This document shows positions 6,953-12,733 of a stretch of 12,733 bases of DNA, piece by piece (position 1 is the first letter of the stretch; each line of letters begins with the position of its first letter). The stretch comes from an uncultured Oscillospiraceae bacterium (GTDB lineage Bacteria; Bacillota; Clostridia; Oscillospirales; Oscillospiraceae): contig CAAFMK010000078.1 in NCBI GenBank assembly GCA_900763995.1, positions 1-12,733 on the forward strand, read 5' to 3'. Both the position numbers and the translations under genes were made by a program. The notes beneath the pieces are model-generated. The model ran no database searches. It was not told the DNA's origin and saw only the letters and a program-made list of their open reading frames with translations.

Positions 6953-8560
6953 TCAGATCCCCGTTCCAGCCCGGAATTTAGAGGGGGACAGACCAAAGTG
7001 CCGCTTGAATACATAGCTGAAATAATTGGGGTCAGTGTAGCCGGTGCGCTCAGCGATGAGATAGGTTTTTTCATCCGTCTCCTGAAGGAGCCGGGCCGCC
7101 TGTTCCATGCGAATTTCGGTCACATAGGCGGTAAAGCTCATGCCCACCTCCCGCTTGAACAGGGTGGAGAAGTAGGTGGGGGACAGGTGGAGAAAAGAGC
7201 ACAGAGATTCCACATTCAGATCACTGCTGGTGTAGTGGCTGGCAATAAAGTCCTTGGCCTGTTCAATGAGCCGCCAGGTGGAGTCAGTGCGCTGGCGGCC
7301 CAGCAGCTCATGGAGTTTCAGACACCGATCACTGAGCCATCGCCCCAGCTCCTCCAGACTGGAGAAGTCGGAGATGGGGACAGCACCAGTGAAGTTGTCC
7401 CCAAAGACCGCTTCCACCTCCACCCGGCCGGAGCGGGCCAGCTTGACCATATAGGTGACCATCTCCAATAAAAACAGGTGGCAGCGGGACAGGGACAGGC
7501 TGGACTGCTGCAGGCGTTCCATCAGATTGGAGATCACCTGCTCCACCTGCTCTGGGGTACCCAGCTTGACCGCGGCGGACAGGGCCTGCTGATCCTCCTC
7601 CTCAAAGGATAGGGGGACAGAGACCTGGGACTCCATGTCCCCGATGTAGATGACCCGGCCGCCGCCCACCAAAACCCGATAGTCCAGCGCCGCCCTGGCA
7701 CCCTCCACACTGAGATGGAGATCCTCTGCCTTTGGACAGGGCAGACCAACGCCCGTGGTAAAGGGCATCCCAAGATAGCCCTGAGACAGCAAAGACAGCC
7801 GCTCCAGCTCCTCCAACAGGGGGTAGAGTCGGTTTTCATTGCCCAGACAGACCAGCAGAGCCACCATGTCGTTGTACAAAATGGCCTGTATGGTACAGCC
7901 ATCCAGAGAAAAATGCTGCTGCACAAAGGCCCGGAGGGACAGGAGCATCAACTCGTCCAAATCGGCCTTGCCAGCTTCACCCGGGCTGTCCATCTGTGCC
8001 AGCGCCACTGTCCACAGCCCCTGTGGAAGCTGGATCTCATACCGGGCGGACCGCTCGTGCATCAGATCCACACTGAGCTTCCCGTCCAGCAGACGGGTGA
8101 AAAACACCTCCCGCAAAGTGGGCAGGCTCTCCTCGTAGCGGCGGCGCAGGGCCTCCATATCCCGGCGCTCCAGCCGCTGCTGATCCAGCTGTGCCCCCAG
8201 CTTGGTGAGCACAGAAATCAGCTCAGGGGCGTTGATGGGCTTTAGGATATACTCTGACACCCCCATACTCACCGCCTGACGGGCGTACTCAAAGTCATCA
8301 AAGCCGGAAAATACCACCAGCTTGGCGGCGGGGAGGGACTGCTGAAGCCGTCTGCACAGCTCCAGTCCGTCCATGAAAGGCATTTTAATGTCGGTCAGTA
8401 CCACATCGGGCTGAAGCTGCTCCGCCAGCTCCAGCGCCTCCTCTCCATTTCCAGCCTCACCAACCAGAACAAATCCAAGTCCGTTCCAGTCAATTTTATG
8501 GCTGATTCCAGTGCGGATCTCCTCCTCGTCGTCTGCCAACAGGACACGATAAAGCTCCAT
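6953..8560 (-). CDS. AraC-family response regulator (YesN type)
   Basis: This 535-aa cytoplasmic transcription factor has a receiver domain with acidic pocket D10-D11, phosphoacceptor D57 in VLTDIKMPFMDG, and a conserved Lys in YILKPINAPEL. A long middle region of about 300 residues without a clear catalytic motif follows. The C-terminal 100 residues form a double helix-turn-helix AraC domain (LNVESLCSFLHLSPTYFSTLFKR, cited as positions 456-478 approx; then IAERTGYTDPNYFSYVFKRHFG). It is first in the sensor-gal operon. Likely targets are the weak -35 mglB promoter and its own promoter (inference). ATG 8560 was chosen over 8596 because AGGAGGTGG sits seven bases upstream and the receiver fold begins at once (MELYRVLLADDE). 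Confidence 0.94.
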   Translation of the reverse strand: MELYRVLLADDEEEIRTGISHKIDWNGLGFVLVGEAGNGEEALELAEQLQPDVVLTDIKMPFMDGLELCRRLQQSLPAAKLVVFSGFDDFEYARQAVSMGVSEYILKPINAPELISVLTKLGAQLDQQRLERRDMEALRRRYEESLPTLREVFFTRLLDGKLSVDLMHERSARYEIQLPQGLWTVALAQMDSPGEAGKADLDELMLLSLRAFVQQHFSLDGCTIQAILYNDMVALLVCLGNENRLYPLLEELERLSLLSQGYLGMPFTTGVGLPCPKAEDLHLSVEGARAALDYRVLVGGGRVIYIGDMESQVSVPLSFEEEDQQALSAAVKLGTPEQVEQVISNLMERLQQSSLSLSRCHLFLLEMVTYMVKLARSGRVEVEAVFGDNFTGAVPISDFSSLEELGRWLSDRCLKLHELLGRQRTDSTWRLIEQAKDFIASHYTSSDLNVESLCSFLHLSPTYFSTLFKREVGMSFTAYVTEIRMEQAARLLQETDEKTYLIAERTGYTDPNYFSYVFKRHFGLSPSKFRAGTGI

Positions 8561-8582
8561 AGCGCCACCTCCTCGCCTGATA

Positions 8583-8622
8583 AGACAGCACCCCATTCCC
8601 CGGTGGGAATGGATGCTTGTCT
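8583..8622 (-). other. Structured 5' leader hairpin of the regulator mRNA
   Basis: A perfect 8-bp inverted repeat CCATTCCC (8593-8600) / GGGAATGG (8605-8612) around four bases is extended by GCA/TGC and AGACA/TGTCT arms across a small internal loop and one bulge. This gives about 16 base pairs in all. It begins about five bases from the predicted transcript start and ends ten bases before the ribosome site. There is no U tract, so it is not a terminator. It may stabilise the mRNA, tune translation or be a DNA operator. Confidence 0.55.
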
Positions 8623-8633
8623 ATGGTAAGGCA

Positions 8634-8662
8634 AGTATAGCACAGACTGAGCAAATAGAAAA
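8634..8662 (-). promoter_or_regulatory. Extended -10 promoter of the sensor-gal operon
   Basis: On the - strand, TATACT (8634-8639) is preceded by TGC, forming the extended -10 pattern TGnTATACT. The -35 position 17 bases upstream (TTTTCT, 8657-8662) matches poorly and lies in the U tract of the mglC terminator. Predicted start is near 8627, giving a leader of about 67 nt before the regulator ATG. A weak -35 with a good extended -10 would suit low constitutive or activated expression. Confidence 0.55.
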
Positions 8663-8694
8663 GGCGCCCACCCGCCTAACAGCGGACGGACGCC
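8655..8694 (-). terminator. Intrinsic terminator of mglBAC
   Basis: It starts 24 bases after the mglC stop. Arms 8682-8694 and 8663-8675 form a 13-bp GC-rich stem in the RNA, with three G-U wobbles and a six-base loop. The run TTTTCTATT follows (8655-8662). The wobbles mean the fold is better in the - strand transcript than on the + strand, which supports a real function. It separates the transporter unit from the sensor-gal unit. Confidence 0.85.
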
Positions 8695-8717
8695 CGAAGG
8701 ATCCAAAAGAAAGAGTC

Positions 8718-9785
8718 TTACTTTTTGACCAGATACTTACGCATATCCAGGGCACAGGCGAACAGAATGATGCCGCCCTTGACCAGATAGATAAGATCCT
8801 GTGGGACGCTGGCCATGTTCAGACCCACGAAGATCAGCCGCAGAAGGAGCACGCCGATGACGATGCCCCGGATCTTACCAATGCCGCCCACAAAGGAGAC
8901 GCCGCCGATGACACAGGCCGCAATGGCATCCAGCTCGTAGTTAAAGCCGGTGTTGGCTGTGTTGGAGCCGATACGGGCACCCTCCACAAAGCCAGTCCAG
9001 CCGTACATGGCACCGGCCAGGGCAAAGACCAGAATGGTGGTGGCAAACACATTGACACCGGAGACACGGGCGGCCTCCTCATTGGCACCCAGTGCAAACA
9101 TATTCTTGCCAAAGGTGGTCTTGTTCCAGATAAACCACATCAGAGCGGTGAGGAACAGGGCTAACCAAACATAGTTGGGGATCTGGGCGTGGGTTCCGTT
9201 GCCGGTGGGGACACTGACGATAGAGCCCTTGATAAAGCTGGTATAGCTTGCATCCAGGCTGGAGATGGCCATACCGCCGTTGTTGCCCATCTGTACATAG
9301 AGCAGCAGGCAGGTGTACAGGATCAGCTGGGTGCCCAGGGTCACGATAAAGGGGTGAAGCTTGAACTTGGCCACAAAGAAGCCGTTGAAGGCACCAATGG
9401 CGGCACCGATGAGAATGGCAATCAAAATGACCACAGGGATGGGCAGGGTGCCGATCTCAGGCCACATCTTGTTGGCACTGCCCACCTTTTGCAGCAGAGA
9501 GGCGGAGATACAGGCGGTCAAACCCACAGCGCGGCCAGCGCTCAGGTCGGTACCAGTCAGGACGATACATCCGGCAATGCCCAGAGCGGCGGGGAGATAG
9601 GCAGCGGTCTGGGACAGGATATTTACCAGAGAGGCAGGGCCGAGGAAACGGGGGTTGATACATTGAATGACGACGACTGCAATAATCATCAAAATAAACA
9701 GGGCGTTGTTCATCAGCAGATTGCCCATTTTTTTCATGTCAAAGTTTTGGGCCTTTGCAGCCAGCTCTTTGGACTCGTTGCTCAT
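8718..9785 (-). CDS. mglC: Galactose/methylgalactoside ABC transporter permease MglC
   Basis: MglC is the membrane subunit of a CUT2-family sugar importer, expected to dimerise and dock on MglA. The 355-aa protein is very hydrophobic, with a first helix near 26-42 and multiple later segments. It carries the BPD_transp_2 hallmarks GTDLSAGRAVGLT (78-90) and the cytoplasmic coupling loop GANEEAARVSG (233-243), with AACVIGGVSFVGGIG near the end. E. coli MglC has 336 residues; the extra ones are mostly the polar N-terminus. The start ATG has AGGAGG nine bases upstream and lies 18 bp after mglA. The identity is taken from the family plus the neighbouring mglB and gal genes. Confidence 0.95.
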   Translation of the reverse strand: MSNESKELAAKAQNFDMKKMGNLLMNNALFILMIIAVVVIQCINPRFLGPASLVNILSQTAAYLPAALGIAGCIVLTGTDLSAGRAVGLTACISASLLQKVGSANKMWPEIGTLPIPVVILIAILIGAAIGAFNGFFVAKFKLHPFIVTLGTQLILYTCLLLYVQMGNNGGMAISSLDASYTSFIKGSIVSVPTGNGTHAQIPNYVWLALFLTALMWFIWNKTTFGKNMFALGANEEAARVSGVNVFATTILVFALAGAMYGWTGFVEGARIGSNTANTGFNYELDAIAACVIGGVSFVGGIGKIRGIVIGVLLLRLIFVGLNMASVPQDLIYLVKGGIILFACALDMRKYLVKK

Positions 9786-9803
9786 AGGTCAATTCCTCCT
9801 CTT

Positions 9804-11303
9804 TTATACATACTTTGCAGCCAGAGTGAGGATCTCCTCCTGGCTGGTGGTTTTTGCATCCACTTCGCCGGCCACCTGGCCGCCGGACATGACAAGGATT
9901 CGGTCACACACACCCAACAGCTCGGGCATTTCTGAGGAGACCATGATGACCCCCTTGCCCTCATTGGCCAGATCGATGATGAGCTGATAGATCTCATATT
10001 TGGCACCCACATCGATTCCGCGGGTGGGCTCGTCCAAAAGCAGCACTTCGGGCTTGGTCAGCAGCCACCGGCCAATGATGACCTTTTGCTGGTTGCCGCC
10101 GGACAAAGAGCGGATCTGGGTCTTTTGGCTGGGGGTCTTGATGTGCATGGCCTCAATGGCCCACTGGGTCTTTTCTGCCATTTGTTTATTGCTGAGATAC
10201 ACACCAGACCGCAGATAGTCCTTCAAACTGGAGATGACAGTATTTTCCCGAATGTCACGAATTCCGAAAATACCAGTGGCCCGGCGCTCCTCAGTGAGCA
10301 GGGCAAAGCCATTTTTGATGGACTCACGGGGGGTTCGGTTCTGAATTTCCTTGCCGTGCAGGGTGATGCTGCCGCCCTGGCGGGTCATGACACCAAAGAG
10401 ATTTTCCAGCACCTCAGTACGGCCGGAGCCGTCCAGACCGGCAATGCCCAGAACCTCACCCTTTCGCAGCTGGAAGGTGGCGTCCTTCAGGCGGGTATAT
10501 TTACCTGCCATATGCTGGACATCCAAGATCACCTCCCCTGGGGTATTGGTCTTGGGGGGGAAGCGGTTGGTCAGCTCACGGCCCACCATCAGCTTGATGA
10601 TCTCATCCATGGACAAATCCTGGGCTGGACGGGTGGCCACCCAGGTGCCATCACGCATGATGGTGATGTCATCGCTGATCCGCAGGATCTCATCCATTTT
10701 ATGGCTTATGTAGATGATCCCACAGCCCTTTTTCTTGAGCATATCAATGATGCGGAACAGGTGTTCCACCTCTGTCTCCGTCAGGGAGGAGGTGGGCTCG
10801 TCAAAGACGATGATCTTGGAGTTGTAGGATACCGCCTTGGCGATCTCCACCATCTGCCGCTGGGATACGGGCAGGGTGGACATCACGGCTTTTGGGTTGA
10901 CGGAGACATTTAAGCTCTCGAAAATCTCCTGGGTGCGCTGGTTCATCAGCCGCTCGCTGACCATAACACCCCCCACCTTGGGGTAGCGGCCCAGCCACAG
11001 GTTGTCGTTGACGGTACGGGTGAGGGCCTGGTTCAGCTCCTGGTGAACCATGGCAACACCATTCTCCAAAGCCTCTTTTGAGCTTTTGAAGTTGATTTCT
11101 TTCCCATCTAGGGTGATGGTACCTGCATCCCGATAATAGATACCAAACAGGCACTTCATCAGGGTGGACTTGCCAGCACCATTTTCCCCCATCAGAGCGT
11201 GGACGGTGCCGGGACGGACGGTCAAATTGACCTGATCCAGAGCTTTTACGCCGGGGAACTCCTTGCAGATCCCCCGCATCTCCAGCAAAGCTGTCTGCGC
11301 CAT
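9804..11303 (-). CDS. mglA: Galactose/methylgalactoside ABC transporter ATP-binding protein MglA
   Basis: This is the twin-cassette ATPase powering uptake. The first half has Walker A GENGAGKST (39-47), Q-loop Gln88, signature LPVSQRQ (144-150), Walker B IIVFDEP (164-170) and switch His201. The second half has the usual CUT2 degenerate Walker A GLDGSGRTE (289-297, lacking Lys), a textbook LSGGNQQ signature (400-406) and Walker B VLLLDEP (420-426). At 499 aa it is close to E. coli MglA (506). Start ATG 11303 has AGGAGG six bases upstream; the longer frame to 11333 adds a non-family leader. It sits 157 bp downstream of mglB, across a strong RNA hairpin that probably lowers its expression relative to mglB. 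Confidence 0.96.
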   Translation of the reverse strand: MAQTALLEMRGICKEFPGVKALDQVNLTVRPGTVHALMGENGAGKSTLMKCLFGIYYRDAGTITLDGKEINFKSSKEALENGVAMVHQELNQALTRTVNDNLWLGRYPKVGGVMVSERLMNQRTQEIFESLNVSVNPKAVMSTLPVSQRQMVEIAKAVSYNSKIIVFDEPTSSLTETEVEHLFRIIDMLKKKGCGIIYISHKMDEILRISDDITIMRDGTWVATRPAQDLSMDEIIKLMVGRELTNRFPPKTNTPGEVILDVQHMAGKYTRLKDATFQLRKGEVLGIAGLDGSGRTEVLENLFGVMTRQGGSITLHGKEIQNRTPRESIKNGFALLTEERRATGIFGIRDIRENTVISSLKDYLRSGVYLSNKQMAEKTQWAIEAMHIKTPSQKTQIRSLSGGNQQKVIIGRWLLTKPEVLLLDEPTRGIDVGAKYEIYQLIIDLANEGKGVIMVSSEMPELLGVCDRILVMSGGQVAGEVDAKTTSQEEILTLAAKYV

Positions 11304-11323
11304 AATCTTCCTCCTCTCTCTTG

Positions 11324-11383
11324 GTGAAACCACCGCTTCACACGCGGCACAGCAACGGGCCGCATTTCAAGCAGGGGTTTCAC
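11324..11383 (-). repeat. Nested inverted repeat in the mglA leader
   Basis: The outer arms GTGAAACC (11324-11331) and GGTTTCAC (11376-11383) pair perfectly over 8 bp. The inner arms ACGCGGC (11342-11348) and GCCGCAT (11359-11365) pair over GCGGC/GCCGC plus flanks. The structure ends just upstream of the mglA ribosome site (11310-11315) without covering it. The long interior loop makes the outer pairing less certain. Confidence 0.35.
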
Positions 11384-11385
11384 GG

Positions 11386-11421
11386 GGCAAGCGGGACTGT
11401 CTTTGGACAGCCCCGCTTGCC
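11386..11421 (-). repeat. 16-bp stem-loop between mglB and mglA
   Basis: Arms 11386-11401 and 11406-11421 (core GGCAAGCGGG / CCCGCTTGCC) surround a four-base loop. In the - strand RNA all 16 positions pair (15 Watson-Crick and one G-U). On the + strand the same position is an A-C mismatch. No U tract follows, so it is not a full terminator. The usual role of such a hairpin after a binding-protein gene is to shield mglB mRNA from 3' exonucleases or to cut read-through, giving more MglB than MglA/MglC. Confidence 0.75.
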
Positions 11422-11431
11422 GCTGTATGCT

Positions 11432-11447
11432 CAGATCAAAGGATCTG
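11432..11447 (-). repeat. Small inverted repeat after the mglB stop
   Basis: CAGATC (11432-11437) and GATCTG (11442-11447) form a perfect 6-bp stem with a four-base loop, 13 bases after the mglB stop codon. It stacks in front of the larger 11386-11421 hairpin and may add to mRNA protection. It is short enough that chance cannot be excluded. Confidence 0.35.
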
Positions 11448-11460
11448 TTTTGTGGTGAAA

Positions 11461-12609
11461 TTACTTGGTGTACAGGGAGTAGGGCACCAGGATCTTGTTG
11501 AGGTTGTTGCCCTCCTCGTCAGTGCCCAGGATGTACTGGTCGGTGTTGTCCATGATGGCAGCGCCGTCCTGAATGTTCTTGACCAGAGAAGCGATGGTGG
11601 CGGCCATAGCCTCACCGTCCTGCTTGACAGTACCGGTCATGATGCCAGCGTCGATCTTCTCAACAGCGGAGGCCAGAGCGTCCACGCCAAAGACAGGAAC
11701 CTGCTTCTCGCCGCCCTCGGTGTTAAAGCCAACGCCCTGCAGGGCAGCGATGGCACCCTCGGCCATGCCGTCGTTGTTGGCGATGACCAGCTCCACCATG
11801 TTGTTGTTGCCCTCGTTGTACTGGCCCAGAATGGTGTTCATGTAGTCAGTGGCAGCGGCAGCAGACCAGGCACCAGCGGTATCCACCAGATACTTGGAGG
11901 CGTTCTTGGCGTCATAGAACTCCAGAGCGGGCTTGCCAGCCTCCTCCAGAACGGTATTGGCGTCGGTCACACCAAACTCAGTACGCATCTCGGCCTCGGG
12001 GTTGCCCTCCTGGCCCTTGAACATGACATAGGAGATCTTGCCGTCGCCGTTCAGGTCAACAGCGTCATAGTTGGCCACCAGGTAGTCACCCACGGCCTTG
12101 CCCTGCATATGGCCGGCCTCAGCGGGATCGGTGCCCACGAAGGCGCTGTTCTCATAGCTCTTGATAACAGAGGGATCAAAGTCACGGTTGAAGAAGATGA
12201 CGGGGATGCCCTGAGCCTTGGCGGTGTCAGCAATGTTCTGAGCAGCATCGGGGGAGGCGTTCTCCACCACATTGACGATCAGCAGATCATAGCCGTCAGA
12301 GATGGCGGTGTTGATCTGGTCGGTCTGGTTGGCCTGGTTGGTCTGGGCATCAAAGTTCTGGGGCTGAATGCCCAGAGCATTCAGCTCCTTGTCCATAGCG
12401 GTACGGACGGTGGTGATGTAGGGATCGGCATAGTTGTAGTAGAACACGCCGACCTTCAGATCACTGGAGACAGGGGTGGAGACACTGGCACCGGAGCTGC
12501 TGGAGCCAGAGACATTGCCAGAGGCAGAGCCGGAGGGGCTTCCGCCGCAGCCAGCCAGAACGCTGACCATCATAGCGGCAGAAAGAGCAAGAGCAAGAGA
12601 CTTTTTCAT
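11461..12609 (-). CDS. mglB: Galactose-binding lipoprotein of the ABC transporter (MglB)
   Basis: This 382-aa binding protein delivers sugar to MglAC. The signal peptide has lipobox LAGC with lipidated Cys21, followed by a flexible Ser/Gly-rich linker (about 22-46). The body aligns to E. coli MglB: YNYADPY start, FFNRDF (N91), a Ca2+ loop DLNGDGKIS from D185, W in GAW, IANND (N211) and FGVDAL (D236). Three contact positions differ: N203 for H152, E205 for D154 and Q330 for N256. R209 (R158) is kept. Galactose or glucose is the best guess from context, but the altered pocket may shift affinity or specificity. Asn codons examined are mostly AAC, as expected of a highly expressed gene. The ATG has AGGAGG eight bases upstream. 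It is first in mglBAC. Confidence 0.94.
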   Translation of the reverse strand: MKKSLALALSAAMMVSVLAGCGGSPSGSASGNVSGSSSSGASVSTPVSSDLKVGVFYYNYADPYITTVRTAMDKELNALGIQPQNFDAQTNQANQTDQINTAISDGYDLLIVNVVENASPDAAQNIADTAKAQGIPVIFFNRDFDPSVIKSYENSAFVGTDPAEAGHMQGKAVGDYLVANYDAVDLNGDGKISYVMFKGQEGNPEAEMRTEFGVTDANTVLEEAGKPALEFYDAKNASKYLVDTAGAWSAAAATDYMNTILGQYNEGNNNMVELVIANNDGMAEGAIAALQGVGFNTEGGEKQVPVFGVDALASAVEKIDAGIMTGTVKQDGEAMAATIASLVKNIQDGAAIMDNTDQYILGTDEEGNNLNKILVPYSLYTK

Positions 12610-12652
12610 GTTAGGTTCCTCCTAAATGATATGTATTTGAAAAAACAGTCAA

Positions 12653-12666
12653 ACTGGATCACCAGT
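12653..12666 (-). repeat. Short hairpin in the mglB leader
   Basis: ACTGG (12653-12657) and CCAGT (12662-12666) form a 5-bp perfect stem with a four-base loop, inside the predicted 5' untranslated region of mglB, close to the predicted start. It may stabilise the 5' end; no riboswitch-like architecture is visible around it. Confidence 0.3.
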
Positions 12667-12678
12667 CCGGCTGCGACT

Positions 12679-12728
12679 ATTTTACAATGTGAATCCATCG
12701 AAAACGATAGAAAATTCTTGGAAATTCT
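12679..12728 (-). promoter_or_regulatory. mglB promoter with candidate operator sites
   Basis: On the - strand, TAAAAT (12679-12684) is a good -10. The -35 position 17 bases upstream (TCGTTT) is poor, as expected of an activator-dependent promoter. Overlapping and upstream are a palindrome ATCG-TTTT-CGAT (12697-12708) and a tandem direct repeat AGAATTT at 12722-12728 and 12712-12718, 10 bases apart, which puts both on one DNA face. These are candidate sites for the AraC-type regulator or a repressor (inference). The window ends five bases beyond, so more sites may be missing. Confidence 0.5.
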
Positions 12729-12733
12729 ATTAA

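Noticed and set aside
10086..10913. + strand open frame opposite mglA
   Set aside because: It is antisense to conserved ABC motifs, with no start signal or domain. The similar frames at 7715-8245 and 9189-9935 were rejected for the same reason.
12628..12655. Second mglB promoter from TTGACT (near 12650) with TATCAT
   Set aside because: The spacing is only 15 bases and the start would fall in or beyond the ribosome binding site.
12610..12678. Riboswitch in the mglB leader
   Set aside because: Only a 5-bp hairpin is present in a leader of about 60 nt, with no conserved aptamer pattern or terminator/antiterminator pair.
12695..12712. Catabolite-responsive (cre) site near the mglB promoter
   Set aside because: The CGAAAACGATAG stretch fits the cre pattern only partly, with at least two mismatches at conserved positions. 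It is better described as a simple dyad.
8655..12714. Shared octamer TTTTCTAT upstream of both operons as a common operator
   Set aside because: At 8655-8662 it is the terminator U tract, and its distance to the -10 box differs between the two sites, so chance is the simpler explanation.

Overview
The window looks like chromosomal DNA from an anaerobic gut-type member of the Clostridia, most likely the Oscillospiraceae/Ruminococcaceae side (inference). The reasons are the moderately high GC, strong AGGAGG-type ribosome binding sites, lipoprotein SBPs with short Firmicutes signal peptides, a Firmicutes-type (class II) GalT, a YesM/YesN-style two-component pair and a tRNA with an encoded CCA. 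Nothing suggests a phage, insertion sequence, CRISPR array or recent transfer.

Layout. At the left edge, on the + strand, a tRNA-Leu(CAG) gene (77-163) has a near-consensus promoter (TTGACA, 17 bp, TATTAT) and its own terminator. Everything else is on the - strand and is read from right to left. The first unit is mglB-mglA-mglC (12609 to 8718), a CUT2-family galactose/glucose ABC importer. It ends in a strong intrinsic terminator at 8655-8694. The second unit starts at an extended -10 promoter just past that terminator. It runs: AraC-type response regulator, YesM-type histidine kinase, membrane-anchored RbsB-like binding protein, MglB-like lipoprotein, galK, galT. Gaps are short, and two junctions overlap (4 bp and 44 bp). 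It ends in a hairpin facing the tRNA gene.

How the genes work together. MglBAC imports galactose. GalK and GalT carry out the first two Leloir steps: galactose to Gal-1-P, then exchange with UDP-glucose. galE, galM and pgm are not in the window. Between transport and catabolism sits a cassette that looks like a sugar sensor: two extracytoplasmic sugar-binding proteins, a kinase with its own extracellular Cache domain, and an AraC-family regulator. The binding proteins have no permease of their own, so they are more likely to present ligand to the kinase than to transport it. This resembles the published XylFII-LytS xylose sensor in design.

The most notable observation is that the sensor-side MglB paralog keeps all ten galactose-contact residues known from E. 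coli MglB that I could align. The transport MglB has Asn, Glu and Gln in place of His152, Asp154 and Asn256. Other points of interest are a 16-bp hairpin between mglB and mglA whose pairing is complete only in the mgl mRNA, a structured leader on the regulator mRNA, and a non-canonical galactokinase signature.
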